From: Kiritimatiellales bacterium
GTDB lineage: Bacteria > Verrucomicrobiota > Kiritimatiellia > Kiritimatiellales > Pontiellaceae
Assembly: GCA_030588285.1 (NCBI GenBank)
Contig: JAUUYK010000028.1
Coordinates: 1-9,142, forward strand
DNA: 9,142 bases
Reading direction: 5' to 3'
Shown here piece by piece: positions 6,656-9,142 of the stretch. Below the pieces are notes generated by a model. That model ran no database searches. It was not told where the DNA came from and saw only the letters and a program-made list of their open reading frames with translations. Each line of letters opens with the position of its first letter. The stretch's first letter is position 1. A program made the translations under genes and the position numbers.

Positions 6656-7432
6656 ATGAGTAAAAAAGTAGCATTGGTAACGGGTGGCGGACGCGGCATT
6701 GGCTTGGGTATTTGTGAAAAGCTGGCGGCCGATGGGTTTAACCTCGTGCTGAGCGGTCGATCAGATGCCTCGAAGGTGGCGGACTCCGTTCGCGCATTAG
6801 AAGCGCTGGGGTCCGAAGTGCTCTATTGCTCCGGCGATGTTTCCTCTTCCACCGACCGCACAGTGATGCTTGCAGAAATTAAGGAACGATTTGGTCGATT
6901 AGACGTGCTGGTTAATAATGCCGGAGTTGCTCCCAAGGTGCGCGCTGATATTTTAGAAGCCGATGAGGAAAGTTTCGAGTGGATCATGAAAATTAATCTG
7001 CAAGGACCCTATTTCCTGACGCAGGCCGTTTCGAACTGGATGATCGAACAAAAACAGGCCGACGACTCTTTCGCCGGGTGCATCATCAATATCGGCTCCA
7101 TCTCCGCCACCGTGGTTTCGCCTAACCGCGGTGACTACTGCATCTCCAAGGCCGGCCTCGGCATGATGAGTCAGCTCTTTTCCGCACGTTTGGGTGCGTT
7201 TTCCATTCCGGTTTATGAAATTCGTCCCGGCATCATTAAAACCGATATGACCGCTGGCGTGACCGATAAATACGATAACCTGATTTTTAACACCGAGCTA
7301 TTGGTCGAGAAACGGTGGGGCCTGCCGGAAGACATTGGTAAACTGGCCACGGCCATGGCGCGTGGAGATCTGCCGTACGCAACTGGACAAGCTATTTATG
7401 TGGATGGCGGTCTAACGATGAATCGATTATAG
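6656..7432 (+). CDS. SDR family NAD(P)-dependent oxidoreductase (FabG-like), probable sugar or keto-sugar dehydrogenase
   Basis: A classical short-chain dehydrogenase of 258 residues. The cofactor motif TGGGRGIG is at 9-16, Asp61-Val62 follows strand 3, NNAG is at 87-90, and the catalytic residues are Asn114, Ser148, Tyr161 and Lys165 (YCISK). The Arg36-containing SGRSD at the end of strand 2 is compatible with NADP(H), which is an inference. Homologues are often labelled 3-ketoacyl-ACP reductase, but nothing here points to fatty-acid synthesis; the operon with a KDG-type kinase and a sugar isomerase points to a sugar substrate. It is clearly distinct from KduD in this window. A strong GGAAGG (6640-6645) precedes the ATG at 6656. 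Its stop codon overlaps the ribosome binding site of the next gene. A role as an alternative reductase or dehydrogenase for a keto-deoxy uronate or another hexuronate is possible but unproven. Confidence 0.9.
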   Translation: MSKKVALVTGGGRGIGLGICEKLAADGFNLVLSGRSDASKVADSVRALEALGSEVLYCSGDVSSSTDRTVMLAEIKERFGRLDVLVNNAGVAPKVRADILEADEESFEWIMKINLQGPYFLTQAVSNWMIEQKQADDSFAGCIINIGSISATVVSPNRGDYCISKAGLGMMSQLFSARLGAFSIPVYEIRPGIIKTDMTAGVTDKYDNLIFNTELLVEKRWGLPEDIGKLATAMARGDLPYATGQAIYVDGGLTMNRL

Positions 7433-7442
7433 GAGACTCTCG

Positions 7443-7889
7443 ATGAGAAAGCTCAACTCTACGGAAGAACTGGAGTTCATGAAGGAGATTCATGGAGCCG
7501 AAAACTATGCAAAACTATTTGCGGTCGTGAAGGACTCTTTCGCCTTGATTCAAACGCGCGCTCAGATGCTGTTGGGATTGGCCACCATTTGTCTAACGAT
7601 TACAGGGTTTTCGGGCCCGCGCATGGCGCAGTCGAATGCATACAGTCGCTTCTTCATCGGGTTCGGCCTTTTATTCGTGCTCGCATCGGTGATTGCCATT
7701 GGGGTGGGTCCCTTGCGTTTGCGGTGGCTCACGGCTTGGCGAGGGGAGAATATGGATGAAACGTTGGAGGAAAACCTCAAGCGTAGAGATTCTAAAACAA
7801 AGTATTATCGAATAGCGACATGGTTGCTTTTAATTGGCTTAACAGGGTATATTTTTAGCCTTATTTTTTATCTATCTACTGTTGAATAA
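7443..7889 (+). CDS. Small integral membrane protein of unknown function, three predicted helices
   Basis: I do not recognise the family. The 148 residues begin with a charged, probably helical cytoplasmic segment (1-38). Three hydrophobic stretches follow at about 42-57, 70-92 and 122-144, with a charged connecting loop (about 99-121, rich in Glu, Lys and Arg). There is no cleavable signal peptide and no obvious catalytic motif. The gene is real by context: AGGAG at 7431-7435 overlaps the SDR stop codon, the gap to the SDR gene is 10 bases, and the kinase gene starts 9 bases after its stop, so it is embedded in and probably translationally coupled with the operon. It might anchor or regulate neighbouring enzymes, take part in transport, or have an unrelated role. 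The size is too small for a complete known sugar transporter, although a subunit cannot be excluded. Confidence 0.85.
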   Translation: MRKLNSTEELEFMKEIHGAENYAKLFAVVKDSFALIQTRAQMLLGLATICLTITGFSGPRMAQSNAYSRFFIGFGLLFVLASVIAIGVGPLRLRWLTAWRGENMDETLEENLKRRDSKTKYYRIATWLLLIGLTGYIFSLIFYLSTVE

Positions 7890-7898
7890 AGGAAATAT

Positions 7899-8999
7899 AT
7901 GAATGCATTGAATGTGAAAAATGCGGCAGATTGTCGCTTCGATATCTTATCCTTGGGTGAGGTTATGCTCCGCTTAGATCCGGGCGAAGGCCGGATTCGT
8001 ACCACCCGCAATTTCCGAGCATGGGAAGGGGGTGGCGAATATAACGTGGCGCGTGGACTGCGCCGTTGTTTTGGCCAGCGTGCGGCCGTGGCGACCGCTT
8101 TTGCTAAAAACGAAGTCGGGCTGTTGATGGAAGATTTTATTCTACAGGGTGGGGTAGATACCTCGCTAATTAATTGGGTTGAGTATGATGGCATCGGCCG
8201 TTCCGTCCGTAATGGCATAAACTTTACAGAACGGGGCTATGGTATTCGCGGAGCGGTGGGTTGCTCGGATCGTGGGAACACCGCCGTCTCGCAATTAAAA
8301 GTGGGCGACATCGATTGGGAATATATCTTCGGTACGCTTGGCGTCCGTTGGTTCCATACCGGCGGTATTTTTGCCGCCCTATCCGAAACCACCGGCGATG
8401 TAGTCATCGAAGCGGCTCGGATTGCTAAAAAACATGGAACGATCGTTTCATACGACCTCAACTATCGCCCCTCGCTTTGGAAGGGATTTGGCGGGCTAGA
8501 AAAATGCCAGGAAATCAATCGTGAAATCGCCCAATACGTGGATGTTATGATCGGTAATGAAGAGGATTTTACGGCGTGTCTCGGATTCGAAATCGATGGC
8601 GCAGACGAAAACCTGACCGACCTCGATGTCGGTTCGTTCCAAAAAATGATCAAAAAGGCCGTTGCTGATTTTCCAAATTTCAAGGCCACCGCCACGACCA
8701 TGCGTGGAGTGAAAAGCGCAACGGTTAACGATTGGGGTGCAATGGCTTGGTTCGATGGGGAATTTTATACCGCCACGCACCGTCCCGAGCTTGAAATCAT
8801 GGATCGGGTTGGGGGCGGCGACAGTTTTGCTTCCGGCTTTATTTATGGGTTGATGGAACTGGGCGATCCGCAGAGCGCGGTTGAATATGGCGCGGCGCAT
8901 GGCGCGCTTGCCATGTCCACGCCGGGCGACACCACGATGGCCTCAGTGTCGGAAGTAGAAAAAATGGTCGGTGGCGGCGGAGCCCGTGTCGACCGCTAA
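7899..8999 (+). CDS. kdgK: PfkB-family sugar kinase, probable 2-keto-3-deoxygluconate kinase
   Basis: Phosphorylates a keto-deoxy sugar acid, most likely KDG to KDPG, with ATP in the cytoplasm. PfkB (ribokinase-fold) features: SLGEVMLRLDPGE near the N-terminus, GGGEYNVARGL (44-54), DLNYRPSLW (186-194), which is highly characteristic of KDG kinases, GNEEDF (219-224), and the C-terminal signature DRVGGGDSFASGF (302-314) with catalytic Asp308. The anion-hole motif reads GGGD instead of the usual GAGD. At 366 residues it is longer than E. coli KdgK (about 309), with extra material around 111-140 and 228-247; many non-proteobacterial homologues are similarly long. The ATG at 7899 has AAAGGAAA five bases upstream. 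It completes the KduI-KduD route found earlier in the window, although it is in a separate operon. A related substrate, such as another keto-deoxy acid or a ketohexose, remains possible. Confidence 0.87.
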   Translation: MNALNVKNAADCRFDILSLGEVMLRLDPGEGRIRTTRNFRAWEGGGEYNVARGLRRCFGQRAAVATAFAKNEVGLLMEDFILQGGVDTSLINWVEYDGIGRSVRNGINFTERGYGIRGAVGCSDRGNTAVSQLKVGDIDWEYIFGTLGVRWFHTGGIFAALSETTGDVVIEAARIAKKHGTIVSYDLNYRPSLWKGFGGLEKCQEINREIAQYVDVMIGNEEDFTACLGFEIDGADENLTDLDVGSFQKMIKKAVADFPNFKATATTMRGVKSATVNDWGAMAWFDGEFYTATHRPELEIMDRVGGGDSFASGFIYGLMELGDPQSAVEYGAAHGALAMSTPGDTTMASVSEVEKMVGGGGARVDR

Positions 9000-9010
9000 A
9001 GAGAGATAAT

Positions 9011-9057
9011 CTATGTCGAACATCTGATAAATGAAGGCGTCAGATGTTTGCGCATAG
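9011..9057 (+). terminator. Long hairpin after the kinase gene, possible terminator without T-tract
   Basis: A perfect 9-bp stem AACATCTGA/TCAGATGTT (9019-9027 with 9040-9048) encloses a 12-base loop. It is extended outward by a C-G pair and a G-T wobble and, after a small internal loop, by CTATG/CATAG (9011-9015 with 9053-9057). It starts 12 bases after the kinase stop codon. No T-run follows at once; the nearest T-rich stretch is about 20 bases on, so it may end transcription with Rho or protect the 3' end of the message. The last 85 bases of the window hold no supportable gene. Confidence 0.45.
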
Positions 9058-9142
9058 GCTACGGAAGATAGGGCTTTATTTTAATGATCTTATCCCAGAG
9101 CACGATTTAAACGGCAGAAACGCCCGGATGGCTATTACGGAC

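Noticed and set aside
6656..7432. Calling the second SDR a fatty-acid FabG
   Set aside because: Family motifs are shared across many SDR enzymes; no acyl carrier protein or other fatty-acid gene is nearby, and the operon is sugar-related.
7443..7889. Small membrane protein as a defence effector (for example a nucleotide-sensing transmembrane effector)
   Set aside because: The helix arrangement is loosely similar, but no cyclase, nuclease or other defence gene is present and the gene is tightly embedded in a sugar operon.
9128..9142. ATG at 9128 as the start of a next gene
   Set aside because: Only five codons are visible and no ribosome binding site precedes it, so it cannot be supported.

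Overview
The window looks like part of a chromosomal polysaccharide-utilisation region from a bacterium of the Planctomycetes-Verrucomicrobia-Chlamydiae group. My best guess is a sulfatase-rich Kiritimatiellota (Pontiella-like) or a related marine or anaerobic lineage. This rests on the mix of genes: an arylsulfatase-type gene, uronate catabolism, a sodium:solute symporter, an AP-endonuclease-2-type sugar isomerase/epimerase and SDR enzymes. Base composition is about balanced. The taxon is an inference; no rRNA or marker gene is present. All genes lie on the + strand.

Layout. (1) Positions 1-1218 hold the C-terminal part of a sulfatase whose start and catalytic formylglycine motif lie upstream of the window. 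(2) Positions 1360-3385 form a compact unit: kduI, kduD and a small VOC/glyoxalase-fold protein, ending in a strong intrinsic terminator at 3416-3456. (3) A 349-base gap (3386-3734) holds that terminator, an 8-bp inverted repeat and a short GC-rich hairpin. (4) Positions 3735-6420 hold a large sodium:solute symporter and a TIM-barrel sugar isomerase/epimerase, separated by 124 bases. (5) A 235-base AT-rich gap with a good sigma-70-like promoter candidate and a repeated palindromic motif leads into a tight three-gene operon (6656-8999): an SDR oxidoreductase, an unrecognised three-helix membrane protein and a PfkB kinase of the 2-keto-3-deoxygluconate kinase type. The kinase is followed by a long hairpin without a T-tract.

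How the genes fit together. The sulfatase would remove sulfate from a polysaccharide or oligosaccharide, and the symporter would import a released mono- or small saccharide. Unsaturated uronates opened to 5-dehydro-4-deoxy-D-glucuronate would be isomerised by KduI, reduced by KduD to 2-keto-3-deoxygluconate (KDG), and phosphorylated by the kinase to KDPG. The KDPG aldolase, the polysaccharide lyases or unsaturated glucuronyl hydrolases that would feed the route, and a regulator are not in this window. The VOC protein, the second SDR with the TIM-barrel enzyme, and the small membrane protein are the parts the textbook pathway does not explain. They are the main candidates for new biology here. 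Nothing seen points to a mobile element, phage, CRISPR array, RNA gene or defence system.
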